From NCBI GenBank assembly GCA_014193115.1, contig BJHQ01000014.1, positions 78,628-142,627 of the forward strand: a stretch of DNA of 64,000 nt. The letters are read 5' to 3'. This document shows positions 9,674 through 16,385 of this stretch, piece by piece. The notes below the pieces were generated by a model that was given only the letters and a program-made list of their open reading frames with translations, made no database searches and was not told where the DNA came from. Source of the stretch: Planctomycetota bacterium. Its GTDB lineage: Bacteria; Planctomycetota; UBA11346. Each line of letters starts with the position of its first letter. Position 1 is the first letter of the stretch. The translations under genes were made by a program, and so were the position numbers.

Positions 9674-9749
9674 TGGAGCGGGCGATGGGATTTGAACCCA
9701 CGACATTCTGCTTGGAAGGCAGACGCTCTAGCCGCTGAGCTACGCCCGC
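9674..9749 (-). tRNA. tRNA-Gly (anticodon TCC)
   Basis: A 76-base tRNA with encoded CCA. Acceptor GCGGGCG/CGCCCGC is perfectly paired; the anticodon loop is CTTCCAA flanked by TCTGC/GCAGA; the T-arm GTGGGTTCAAATCCCAT is normal. It is third in the tRNA-tuf run, in the position of glyT. Confidence 0.97.
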
Positions 9750-9762
9750 ATCCGGTCAGGGA

Positions 9763-9849
9763 TGGTGGGCAGAGTAGGATTCGAACCTACGAAGGCGCGA
9801 TGCCAGCAGATTTACAGTCTGCCCCGTTTGGCCGCTTCGGTATCTGCCC
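9763..9849 (-). tRNA. tRNA-Tyr (anticodon GTA)
   Basis: An 87-base class II tRNA with encoded CCA and the long variable arm expected for bacterial tRNA-Tyr. Acceptor GGGCAGA pairs with TCTGCCC, the anticodon stem-loop is CAGACTGTAAATCTG, and the T-arm TAGGTTCGAATCCTA is intact. Second in the run, equivalent in position to tyrU. Confidence 0.97.
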
Positions 9850-9913
9850 GATTGGCCCGCGCGCCCGGTGCGATCGGGTGTTGTCTGGAGAACTGGGAAA
9901 GAGCCGGGACCGT

Positions 9914-9989
9914 TGGAGCCACCTGCCGGACTCGAACCGGCGACCCACGGTTTACAAAACCGTAGCTCTACCAGCTGAGCTAAGGTGGC
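9914..9989 (-). tRNA. tRNA-Thr (anticodon TGT)
   Basis: A 76-base tRNA with encoded CCA. Acceptor GCCACCT/AGGTGGC is perfect; the anticodon stem ACGGT/ACCGT holds the loop TTTGTAA (anticodon TGT); the T-arm GCCGGTTCGAGTCCGGC is normal. It is the first gene of the tRNA-tuf transcript, 35 bases downstream of the proposed -10 box, in the position of thrU. Confidence 0.97.
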
Positions 9990-10023
9990 GTGCGCCCCCG
10001 CCTTTTTATGAGAAAGGACGGGC

Positions 10024-10051
10024 AGGCTAGAAACAGCCCCCCCTGTGTCAA
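10024..10051 (-). promoter_or_regulatory. Promoter of the tRNA-tuf operon
   Basis: On the minus strand a perfect -35 hexamer TTGACA (10051-10046) is followed after 16 bases, rich in G, by TAGCCT (10029-10024), which keeps the first, second and last bases of the -10 consensus. The expected start site near 10017 would leave a leader of about 28 bases before tRNA-Thr(TGT). A strong sigma70-type promoter is what a stable-RNA and tuf operon needs. The -10 match is only moderate. Confidence 0.55.
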
Positions 10052-10066
10052 GGCGACGCCTATTTC

Positions 10067-10543
10067 ATGGGGGCTTCGCCCCCACGGCCCTTTGGGCCTG
10101 TTCCAGCTCCGCTTCGCTCCGCGCTGCGCAGGTCGCAGGCCTTTGGCCTGCTGCCACCAGCGGTGGCGCCTGCTCCGCCCCTGGCCGTGGTCGGCGCTCG
10201 TTTTCCTTCGGAAAACGTGGGCGCATCGCCTCCGGCGATTTTCTGCGCCCACCGCTCCTCCGGCGGCCGTTCCCCGCTCGCTTTGCTCTCGGGGACCCCT
10301 TTCCATTGGGGGCTTCGCCCCCACGGCCCTTTGGGCCAGTTCCAGCTCCGCTTCGCTCCGCGCTGCGCAGGTCGCAGGCCTTTGGCCTGCTGCCACCCGC
10401 GGTGGCGCCTGCTCCGCCCCCCTGGCCGTGGTCAGCGCTCGTTTTCCTTCGGAAAACGTGGGCGCATCGCCTCCGGCGATTTTCTGCGCCCACCGCTCCT
10501 CCGGCGGCCGTTCCCCACTCGCTTTGCTCTCGGGGACCCCTTC
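10067..10543. repeat. Tandem duplication of an about 240-bp hairpin-rich unit
   Basis: Two nearly identical copies (10067-10301 and 10306-10543, offset 239-241 bases) follow each other. Each unit is a chain of short perfect palindromes with 3-5 base loops: GGGGGCTTCGCCCCC, CGGCCCTTTGGGCC, GCAGGCCTTTGGCCTGC, GTTTTCCTTCGGAAAAC, CATCGCCTCCGGCGAT and CTCCGGCGG types. The copies differ by two extra C and a few single bases. Frames run through it in several phases, but they differ between strands, show no family match and consist of repeated Arg/Ala/Pro-rich sequence, so I do not call a gene. It lies between the tRNA-tuf promoter and the 3' end of pfp. Confidence 0.85.
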
Positions 10544-10548
10544 CCGTG

Positions 10549-10626
10549 CTCATCGCGGCCCGTTGGGCCTGGTCGCCCCTCGTTTTCCTTCGAAAAGCGA
10601 GCTGGCGGCCCTGCCTGTGGCTTTTT
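10549..10626. repeat. Degenerate third copy of the hairpin modules next to pfp
   Basis: After the second full copy come shortened versions of the same modules: CGGCCCGTTGGGCC and CTCGTTTTCCTTCGAAAAGCGAG, then a CTTTTTTCAG run that includes the pfp stop codon. This suggests the unit was once present in more copies and has decayed at its pfp end. On the minus strand the CGCTTTTCGAAGGAAAACG stem lies about 30 bases beyond the pfp stop and could help end that transcript, though no T-run follows. Confidence 0.5.
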
Positions 10627-11841
10627 TCAGCCGACGCCGGCGAGCTGGCCGACCCGGGGGAGTTCGCCGACCAGTGGCTTCAAATACGGCAGCAGGCGTT
10701 CGGTCACCACGTCGTTCCCGGCCGCATTGAGGAACTCCCGGGGCATCGACTTGGTCTCTTTGGCGACGGTATGCAGCGGGGTCACAAAGGTTTCGATGCT
10801 GTATTGAGCGCCGTCGCCGATTCGACGGAAGGCGATGCTGCCGCTGGCATTCCCAGCGAGGGCGGCGGCGACCGCTGCAGACCCGGCGCGACGGGCCTCG
10901 ACCGCGTCGATGGTGCTGACCACTCCGGGGAAGCAGCGTTGCAGATAGCCGAAGGTATCGGCGCGAACCCGGTGCTTCTTCTCCGGCCAGCTCTTGGCCA
11001 GGTGGGTCTTGAGGGTCTCGGCCAGGAAATCGCCGAGGGCGCCGGATCCAGACAATTGGGCGTTGCCGTGGCTGTCGACCTCGCCGCTGGTGACGATGCC
11101 CTTGCCACCCGGTCCATGGATGCCTTCCGACACTGCGATGATGCAGCGGCCGATGCGGCGATAGACGGCTTCGACATCCGCGCAAAAGGTTTCCAGCGAG
11201 AAATCGGTTTCCGGGCAATAGATCAGATGCGGCCCATCGTTGGGGAAGACCCTGGCCAAGGCGCTGGCGGCGGTCAGCCAGCCGGCGTTGCGGCCCATGA
11301 CGATGTTGACCTTGATGCCGGCCAGGCTGCGATTATCGAGGTTGTCGCCCATGAACGCCTGGGCCACGAACTTCGCGGCCGAACCGTACCCCGGGCAGTG
11401 GTCGGTGACCCGCAGATCATTGTCGATGGTCTTGGGGCAGTGGAAGCAGGTCAGCGGATAGCCCGCCTTGACCGCCATCTCGTGGACGATGTGGGTGGTC
11501 TCGGCGGTATCATTCCCACCAATATAGAAGAACGCGGTGACGCCGAGTTCTTTGAAACGCGCGAAGATCTTCTCGCCGTCCTCTGCGCTGGCTTTGCGCC
11601 GCACCGATTTCAGCGCCGCTGACGGGGTGTTCGCCACCAGTTCCAGGGTTTCTGGAGATTCCTTGGAAAAATCGCAGAACTTGCCGTCGATGATGCCCTG
11701 GATGCCGTGGATCGCGCCGAGCACCTTGGGGAACTGGTCACGCCTGGCCAAGGCGGCCTGCACCACTCCGATCAGGGTCTGATTGATGACCGCGGTGGGT
11801 CCGCCGGATTGGCCGACGACGAGGGTGCCGGGCTGGTGCAT
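10627..11841 (-). CDS. pfp: Pyrophosphate-dependent phosphofructokinase family protein
   Basis: A 404-residue phosphofructokinase that makes fructose 1,6-bisphosphate from fructose 6-phosphate, by family reversible and with PPi as phosphoryl donor. The N-terminal GQSGGPTAVIN loop (10-20), IGGND (107-111) and CPKTIDND (135-142) are seen. The Asp in the fourth position of GGND and the Lys before TIDND are the residues that mark PPi use; ATP enzymes have Gly in both places. The sugar-phosphate segment MGRNAGWLTAASAL is also typical. It stands alone, ending 84 bases from the hairpin repeat block and 78 bases downstream of lysA. Confidence 0.88.
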   Translation of the reverse strand: MHQPGTLVVGQSGGPTAVINQTLIGVVQAALARRDQFPKVLGAIHGIQGIIDGKFCDFSKESPETLELVANTPSAALKSVRRKASAEDGEKIFARFKELGVTAFFYIGGNDTAETTHIVHEMAVKAGYPLTCFHCPKTIDNDLRVTDHCPGYGSAAKFVAQAFMGDNLDNRSLAGIKVNIVMGRNAGWLTAASALARVFPNDGPHLIYCPETDFSLETFCADVEAVYRRIGRCIIAVSEGIHGPGGKGIVTSGEVDSHGNAQLSGSGALGDFLAETLKTHLAKSWPEKKHRVRADTFGYLQRCFPGVVSTIDAVEARRAGSAAVAAALAGNASGSIAFRRIGDGAQYSIETFVTPLHTVAKETKSMPREFLNAAGNDVVTERLLPYLKPLVGELPRVGQLAGVG

Positions 11842-11919
11842 GGAAGCATCCTTTCAGGAGGTCGGAAATGCTTGTCCGCGTGCTGTGACCAGCAAGGGCC
11901 TGCGTATGCAGCAACGCGG

Positions 11920-13125
11920 TCACCATTCCCAGGCGTCGAGCAGTTCTTGCACCGTCTGCCGCCGCCGGGCCAGGCGAACCGCGCCACCATCAACCACGAC
12001 CTCGGCCGGCAGCGGCCGGGTGTTGTAGGTGCTGGCCATGGCCGAGCCGTAGGCGCCGGCGTCGTGCAGGGCGAGCAGGTCGCCGGGCTGGGGTCGGGGC
12101 AGAACGCGATCGCGGGCGAACAGATCGCCGGATTCGCAGATGTTGCCGACCACGTCCACGGTCGCGGGCGGAGCGTCGGGCCGGGTGAGATTGCAGATCC
12201 GGTGATAGGCACCGTACATGGCCGGACGGATCAGGTGGTTGAAGCCGGTGTCGCAACCGACGAAGCAGCGTCCATCGGGGTTGGTCTTCACACTGGTCAC
12301 GGTGGTGACCAGCGTGCCGGCCTCGGCGACCAGGAAGCGGCCAGGCTCCAAACGCAGCTCGACCCGCCGGCCGATGCGGACGCAGAAGTCCTCCATCATG
12401 CTAGTGACAGCGGAGCCGACCCGGACCAGATCGATGGAGCGGTCGCCGGGTTTGTAGGGGATGCCCAGGCCGCCGCCGACATCGACGAAACGCAGGTGAG
12501 GCAGCCTGGCGGCGACGCTGAGGATCACCGAGCACGCGGCGATGAACGCTTCAGCATCGAGGAACCCAGAGCCGATATGCATGTGGCAGCCGATGACCTT
12601 GAGGCCATAGGTGCGCTCGATCGCCAGCACGCGGTCGATCTCGGCGTGGTGGACGCCGAACTTGGTCAGCGGCCCAGCGGTACAGATTTTCTCATGGGAT
12701 CCGGCGCCGATGTCCGGATTGAAGCGCACCGACGCCACCGTTCCGCCGGCGGCAGCCAGGCGTTCGAGCCGGTCGAGGCTGCCGCAGTTAATCAAGACGC
12801 CTTGCGCCAGCGCCTCGGCCTGTTCGGCGTCGGTCATGTTGTTTTCGGTGTACAGCACCCGGTCCGGAGGCACGCCCAGACGCAGGGCGAGGGCGACTTC
12901 GCCGGGCGACACCGCGTCGATGCCGAAGCCTTCGTCGACGATGGTCCTGGCGACCAGCGGCACCGGGTTGGCCTTGATCGCGAACAGCGGTTGAAAGGGA
13001 CGAAAGGCGATTGCCTTTTTCAGCGCCTGGGCCTTGCTCCGCACCAAGTCGAGGTCGTAGACATAGAGCGGAGTTGCGAACCGTGAGGCAAGCGCAGACA
13101 GGTCGATGGAAGGAGCGGCAGGCAT
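11920..13125 (-). CDS. lysA: Diaminopimelate decarboxylase
   Basis: A 401-residue PLP enzyme of fold type III that forms L-lysine from meso-diaminopimelate. The PLP lysine is Lys51 (FAIKANP); further motifs are GCHMHIGSGF, the phosphate-binding VGGGLGIPY and the C-terminal GNICESGD with the catalytic Cys from the partner subunit, then HDAGAYGSAMASTYNTRP. The frame stays open 44 codons upstream, but the start at 13125 (MPAAPSIDLSAL) gives the normal length. No clear Shine-Dalgarno is seen. ubiE is divergent from it, with 124 bases between the two starts, in which I see no riboswitch-like structure. Related decarboxylases of the family cannot be fully excluded, but the CESGD and size favour LysA. 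Confidence 0.86.
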   Translation of the reverse strand: MPAAPSIDLSALASRFATPLYVYDLDLVRSKAQALKKAIAFRPFQPLFAIKANPVPLVARTIVDEGFGIDAVSPGEVALALRLGVPPDRVLYTENNMTDAEQAEALAQGVLINCGSLDRLERLAAAGGTVASVRFNPDIGAGSHEKICTAGPLTKFGVHHAEIDRVLAIERTYGLKVIGCHMHIGSGFLDAEAFIAACSVILSVAARLPHLRFVDVGGGLGIPYKPGDRSIDLVRVGSAVTSMMEDFCVRIGRRVELRLEPGRFLVAEAGTLVTTVTSVKTNPDGRCFVGCDTGFNHLIRPAMYGAYHRICNLTRPDAPPATVDVVGNICESGDLFARDRVLPRPQPGDLLALHDAGAYGSAMASTYNTRPLPAEVVVDGGAVRLARRRQTVQELLDAWEW

Positions 13126-13249
13126 GGGGAGGCGAGACGTACCCGACGGGCGGGCGCTGTCACGCCAGCAAGGCGTGGTGGTTCCGACCAGCCTCTGGGC
13201 GCGACCGCAGGGCGACTTGGCGTAGCGCATTTTTTCGCGACCATCGTGC

Positions 13250-13960
13250 ATGGCCACGGCAGTCCAGGCGATGTTCGGTCGGATCTCCGGGCGTTATGAC
13301 CTGTTGAACCGGGTGCTGTCGGCGCGCCAGGATGTCGCCTGGCGGCGGCAGGCGGTGTCCAGGTTGCGGCCCCATGGCCGGGTCCTCGACCTGGCCTGCG
13401 GTACCTTCGATCTCGGCCTCGAAGCCCTGGCCCAGGGCCGGGCCGGGGTGGTCCATGGCTGTGATTTCTGTTTGCCGATGCTCCACGCCGGAGCGGCGAA
13501 ACGTTCCGGACGTCCGATCACCGCCAGCGTCGGCGATGCTCTGCATCTGCCATTCGCCGACGCCTCATTCGATGCGGCGCTGGTCGCGTACGGCTGGCGC
13601 AATTTCCCCGATCCGGCGGCGGCCGCGGTTGAGCTTCACCGGGTGGTGCGTCCCGGTGGGCAGGTGCTGATCCTCGAATTCTTCAAGCCAGAGCGCTGGT
13701 GGCCGCGGATTTTCCATGGTACTTTCGGCCGCTATGTCATCCCCACCGTCGGCGGACTGCTCTCGGGAGACCGTTCCGCGTATACCTATTTGAACGCCAG
13801 CACGGCAAAATTCCTGTCCGTTGCCGAGGCCGACACCGTGCTCCGCGCATCCGGTTTCACCGCCACGGTGTGGATGCCGTTCTTTGGCGGGGTCAGCCAC
13901 GGAGTCATCGCCGAACGCGGTGGTGTCATCGCCGGACCCGGCGGTGGGGGCGGAGCCTGA
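13250..13960 (+). CDS. ubiE: UbiE/MenG family quinone C-methyltransferase
   Basis: A 236-residue SAM-dependent methyltransferase of the menaquinone/ubiquinone type. Motif I is LDLACGTFDLG (about residues 46-56), motif II GDALHLPFADASFDAALVAYG, followed by the family-typical WRNFPDPAAAA and the post-motif RVVRPGGQVLILEFFKPE. The N-terminal MFGRISGRYDLLNRVLS is the UbiE signature. The C-terminus ends in a glycine run. It starts divergently from lysA and is four bases upstream of the next gene, so those two are probably one unit. Demethylmenaquinone is the likelier substrate in an organism of this group, but the sequence alone does not decide. Confidence 0.85.
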   Translation: MATAVQAMFGRISGRYDLLNRVLSARQDVAWRRQAVSRLRPHGRVLDLACGTFDLGLEALAQGRAGVVHGCDFCLPMLHAGAAKRSGRPITASVGDALHLPFADASFDAALVAYGWRNFPDPAAAAVELHRVVRPGGQVLILEFFKPERWWPRIFHGTFGRYVIPTVGGLLSGDRSAYTYLNASTAKFLSVAEADTVLRASGFTATVWMPFFGGVSHGVIAERGGVIAGPGGGGGA

Positions 13961-13963
13961 CCG

Positions 13964-14968
13964 ATGCTCATCCACTTCTTGCGCGTCGTGTTCGTCGCCC
14001 TGGCGGTGATCATCGGAATGACCGACGGCCGTCGCTTCTATGACTCGGTGTATCCAGCTGCGCCGGCCTGGTTCGGCGGCATCATGGGCTTCGCCGTGGC
14101 GGTCACGCTGATCGCCGCAGAACAAGCCTTCCGCAGCCGCTTCACCCGCAGCCTGGTGGCCTTCCTGATCGGTTTAGCCGGCGGTCTGGCGCTGTCCTGG
14201 CTGGTGCTGTCGGTGCTGCGCCTGGCACTGCAGGGCAGCGAAGGCTGGTACAGCAATCTCGACGTGCCGATCGTGCTGGTATTGACCTACCTGGTGATGG
14301 TGACCGTGATCCGCAATGCTGATCGCCTGCGGGTGGTGGTCCCCTTCGTCGAGTTCCGGGCCGAACGCCGTGGTGGCGGCCCGCTGGTGCTGGCGGTCGA
14401 CCTGCTCGGGGATGGCCGGCTGCTCGGCCTCCTGAAATCAGGTTTCATCGCCGACCGGGTGGTCATCCACCAGCGAATCATCGCCCACTGGGAGGCTCTG
14501 ACACGCTCTGACGATCCGGCCCAGGCCGCCAGGTCCCGGCGTGCGATCGAATCCCTGGTGGAACTCCGCGCCTTGCCCGGTTTGCTGGTGGAGATCGACG
14601 CCACCGAGATCCCGGCCACCGCCGACCTGCCCGAACTCGCGATCCGCCTTGCCCGGCTGGAAACCGGCCGGGTCGCCAGCGCCGACCGCGACACCGTCCA
14701 CCGCTGCTCGGCCCAGGGCGTGCCCGTCCTGGATTTCGCCGCATTGGCCGCGGCATTGTCCCCAACCGTCAGACCGGGAGAGCAGCTCGATCTGTTGATC
14801 GTCAAGCCCGGCGAAGCACGCGGCCAAGGCGCTGGCTTCCTCGACGACGGAAGCCTGGTGGTGGTGGCCGGCGCCGCCGACCGCATCGGCCAGACCGTGC
14901 ATTGCACCGTGCTGCGCATGCACACCACCGCTAACGGCCGGATGGTCTTCGCCGAACTGTCCGTCTGA
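13964..14968 (+). CDS. Membrane-anchored PIN/TRAM domain protein
   Basis: A 334-residue protein like B. subtilis YacL. Four hydrophobic helices fill residues 5-118 (FLRVVFVALAVIIGM, IMGFAVAVTLIA, LVAFLIGLAGGLALSWLVLSVL, VLVLTYLVMVTVI). A PIN-like nuclease fold follows (about 138-260): it begins VLAVDLLGDGRLLGLLKSGF, keeping one acidic residue of the usual DTSxxIDGR start but replacing others. The last 65 residues form a TRAM domain (GEARGQGAGFLDDGSLVVV...GQTVHCTVL), a small RNA-binding barrel. Function in the family is unknown; RNA cleavage at the membrane is a guess, and the altered acidic cluster makes activity uncertain. Confidence 0.75.
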   Translation: MLIHFLRVVFVALAVIIGMTDGRRFYDSVYPAAPAWFGGIMGFAVAVTLIAAEQAFRSRFTRSLVAFLIGLAGGLALSWLVLSVLRLALQGSEGWYSNLDVPIVLVLTYLVMVTVIRNADRLRVVVPFVEFRAERRGGGPLVLAVDLLGDGRLLGLLKSGFIADRVVIHQRIIAHWEALTRSDDPAQAARSRRAIESLVELRALPGLLVEIDATEIPATADLPELAIRLARLETGRVASADRDTVHRCSAQGVPVLDFAALAAALSPTVRPGEQLDLLIVKPGEARGQGAGFLDDGSLVVVAGAADRIGQTVHCTVLRMHTTANGRMVFAELSV

Positions 14969-15024
14969 CGTGCGGAGCAGTTCGGCAGGTGGCGCCGCCA
15001 ACCCGCAACGACCAGCCGGACCGC

Positions 15025-15054
15025 GACATTGCCAGGGACGGCGCAGCCTATAAA
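15025..15054 (+). promoter_or_regulatory. Possible promoter of tRNA-Thr(CGT)
   Basis: TATAAA at 15049-15054 is a good -10 box in an otherwise GC-rich stretch and lies 22 bases before the tRNA. The best -35 match at 18 bases spacing is GACATT (15025-15030), which is weak; TTGCCA at 15029 would be spaced too closely at 14 bases. Confidence 0.4.
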
Positions 15055-15076
15055 AGGGCCAACCCCCAATGGTTCC

Positions 15077-15151
15077 GCCCGGATAGCTCAGCGGTAGAGC
15101 AGCGCTTTCGTAAAGCGAAGGTCGGAGGTTCGATTCCTCTTCTGGGCACCA
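15077..15151 (+). tRNA. tRNA-Thr (anticodon CGT)
   Basis: A 75-base tRNA with encoded CCA. Acceptor GCCCGGA pairs with TCTGGGC (one G-T pair), D-arm AGCTCAGCGGTAGAGC, anticodon loop TTCGTAA on the stem CGCT/AGCG (the outermost G-A pair of the stem is a mismatch), T-arm GGAGGTTCGATTCCTCT. It is a single tRNA between genes, unrelated to the tRNA-tuf cluster. With the TGT and GGT tRNAs it completes a set for reading all threonine codons. Confidence 0.93.
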
Positions 15152-15351
15152 GTATTTTACGCCTGTTGAAGTTCAAATGACACGGGCGCAGGCGATCGTC
15201 CCGCCGCAATGTTATCGGAAACAGAGCGTCCGGTTCAGGTTGCCGATGGCCTGCCTGGTCGTCCGCCCTTGGGAATGGACGACGTGCCAATCTGTCCGTC
15301 GCGCACTGTCAGCGGATTCTCGGTATTGGCCGCCGCAGGCTGCCTTGGTGG

Positions 15352-16383
15352 TCACCGCTGGAAGATGGGCAGGTACTGGTTCGGCACCTGCAAGATGATC
15401 AGCGCCATGGCGGTCGGGTAGGCACCCTGGTGCTCGCCCTGGGCCCACCGGCCGTCGGGGGCCTGGGTCTTCACCAGGTGGGGGGCGGCCTTCGCCCAGT
15501 AGGTGTCCCAGTCGGTCGGATCGGGGCTGTGGAACAGGGCCTGCGCGCAATAGTATTGGCCGTACCACAGGTAGTTCCCCTGCCCTGAGAGATGCTGGGC
15601 GAAATTGCGGCGGATGAAGGCCAAGGCCGGACCCAGGGTGCGATCCTTGGGATCGGACACGCCGGACCCGATCAGGCTCATCGCTCCCGCCGCAGCCCGG
15701 GGGATGCCTTCGGCGCCTTCGACGCCCCAATTGCCGCGATGGCCGCGGGTGTAGCTGAAACTGCCATCACCATTGGCGCAGCCACGGACATAGTCGATCG
15801 CCTTGCGGATGACCTCGACCGTGCGGGCGCTGCCGACGCCGGCGTTCCAAGCGGCGCGCAGTGCCATGACCTGGCAGATGGTGACGCTGATGTCGGCATC
15901 CACCGGGGCCGGGGCGTAGCGCCAGCCACCTTCCTCATTCTGCGCGCTGTGGATCAGGTCGGTGGCGGCCTCGAGCGCCCGGCGCACCGGTTCGTCCGGC
16001 GACATGCCATAGCATTCGGCCAGGTAGAGCGTGGCGAAGCCATGGGCATACATGTTGCCGCCGTCGCCCAGGTAGCCATTGCTGCGATCCTGTCGCTGGA
16101 GCACGGATTTCAGGCATTTCGCAGCCGCTGCGCGGTACTCGCCGCGGCTCGGCGTGTAGCCGCCTGCGAGCAGCGCCATGCCGGCCAGGGCGGTGGGCGC
16201 CATGTCTTGGAAGGAGCCATCATCGCCCTGCATTTTCAGGAGGGCGGCGATTCCGCGGTTGACGGCGTTGGCGACTGCCGCATCGGGAGTGAACGACGCG
16301 GCCGGGAGCGCCGCGACCACCGCTAAGGAGAGGACCGCCAAACGCAGCGCCGCCGCAGTCAGCTGGTTCATGGATCGCAGCAT
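15352..16383 (-). CDS. Secreted prenyltransferase/squalene-oxidase repeat protein
   Basis: A 343-residue protein with an N-terminal signal peptide (LRLAVLSLAVVAALPAASF) and repeated alpha-toroid motifs of the squalene-cyclase/prenyltransferase type: LLKMQGDDGSF, LQRQDRSNGYLG, QNEEGGWRY, CANGDGSFSYT and KTQAPDGRWAQG. No DxDD cyclase motif is seen, so it is probably not a terpene cyclase; such secreted proteins are common in planctomycetes and their role is unknown. The start is unsure: a GTG at 16389 overlaps the stop of the upstream gene and ATGs lie at 16383 and 16371; I use 16383. It is coupled to the large coiled-coil gene upstream, a pairing also known to me from planctomycetes. Confidence 0.8.
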   Translation of the reverse strand: MLRSMNQLTAAALRLAVLSLAVVAALPAASFTPDAAVANAVNRGIAALLKMQGDDGSFQDMAPTALAGMALLAGGYTPSRGEYRAAAAKCLKSVLQRQDRSNGYLGDGGNMYAHGFATLYLAECYGMSPDEPVRRALEAATDLIHSAQNEEGGWRYAPAPVDADISVTICQVMALRAAWNAGVGSARTVEVIRKAIDYVRGCANGDGSFSYTRGHRGNWGVEGAEGIPRAAAGAMSLIGSGVSDPKDRTLGPALAFIRRNFAQHLSGQGNYLWYGQYYCAQALFHSPDPTDWDTYWAKAAPHLVKTQAPDGRWAQGEHQGAYPTAMALIILQVPNQYLPIFQR

Positions 16384-16385
16384 GA

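Noticed and set aside
10045..11622. 525-codon plus-strand frame through the hairpin block into pfp
   Set aside because: It is made of repeat sequence plus antisense of pfp, with no homologous domain.
11707..13086. 459-codon plus-strand frame
   Set aside because: Antisense to lysA and pfp; lysA motifs are complete on the minus strand.
13126..13249. Lysine riboswitch upstream of lysA
   Set aside because: Only 124 bases lie between lysA and ubiE, too short for the aptamer, and no matching stems are seen.
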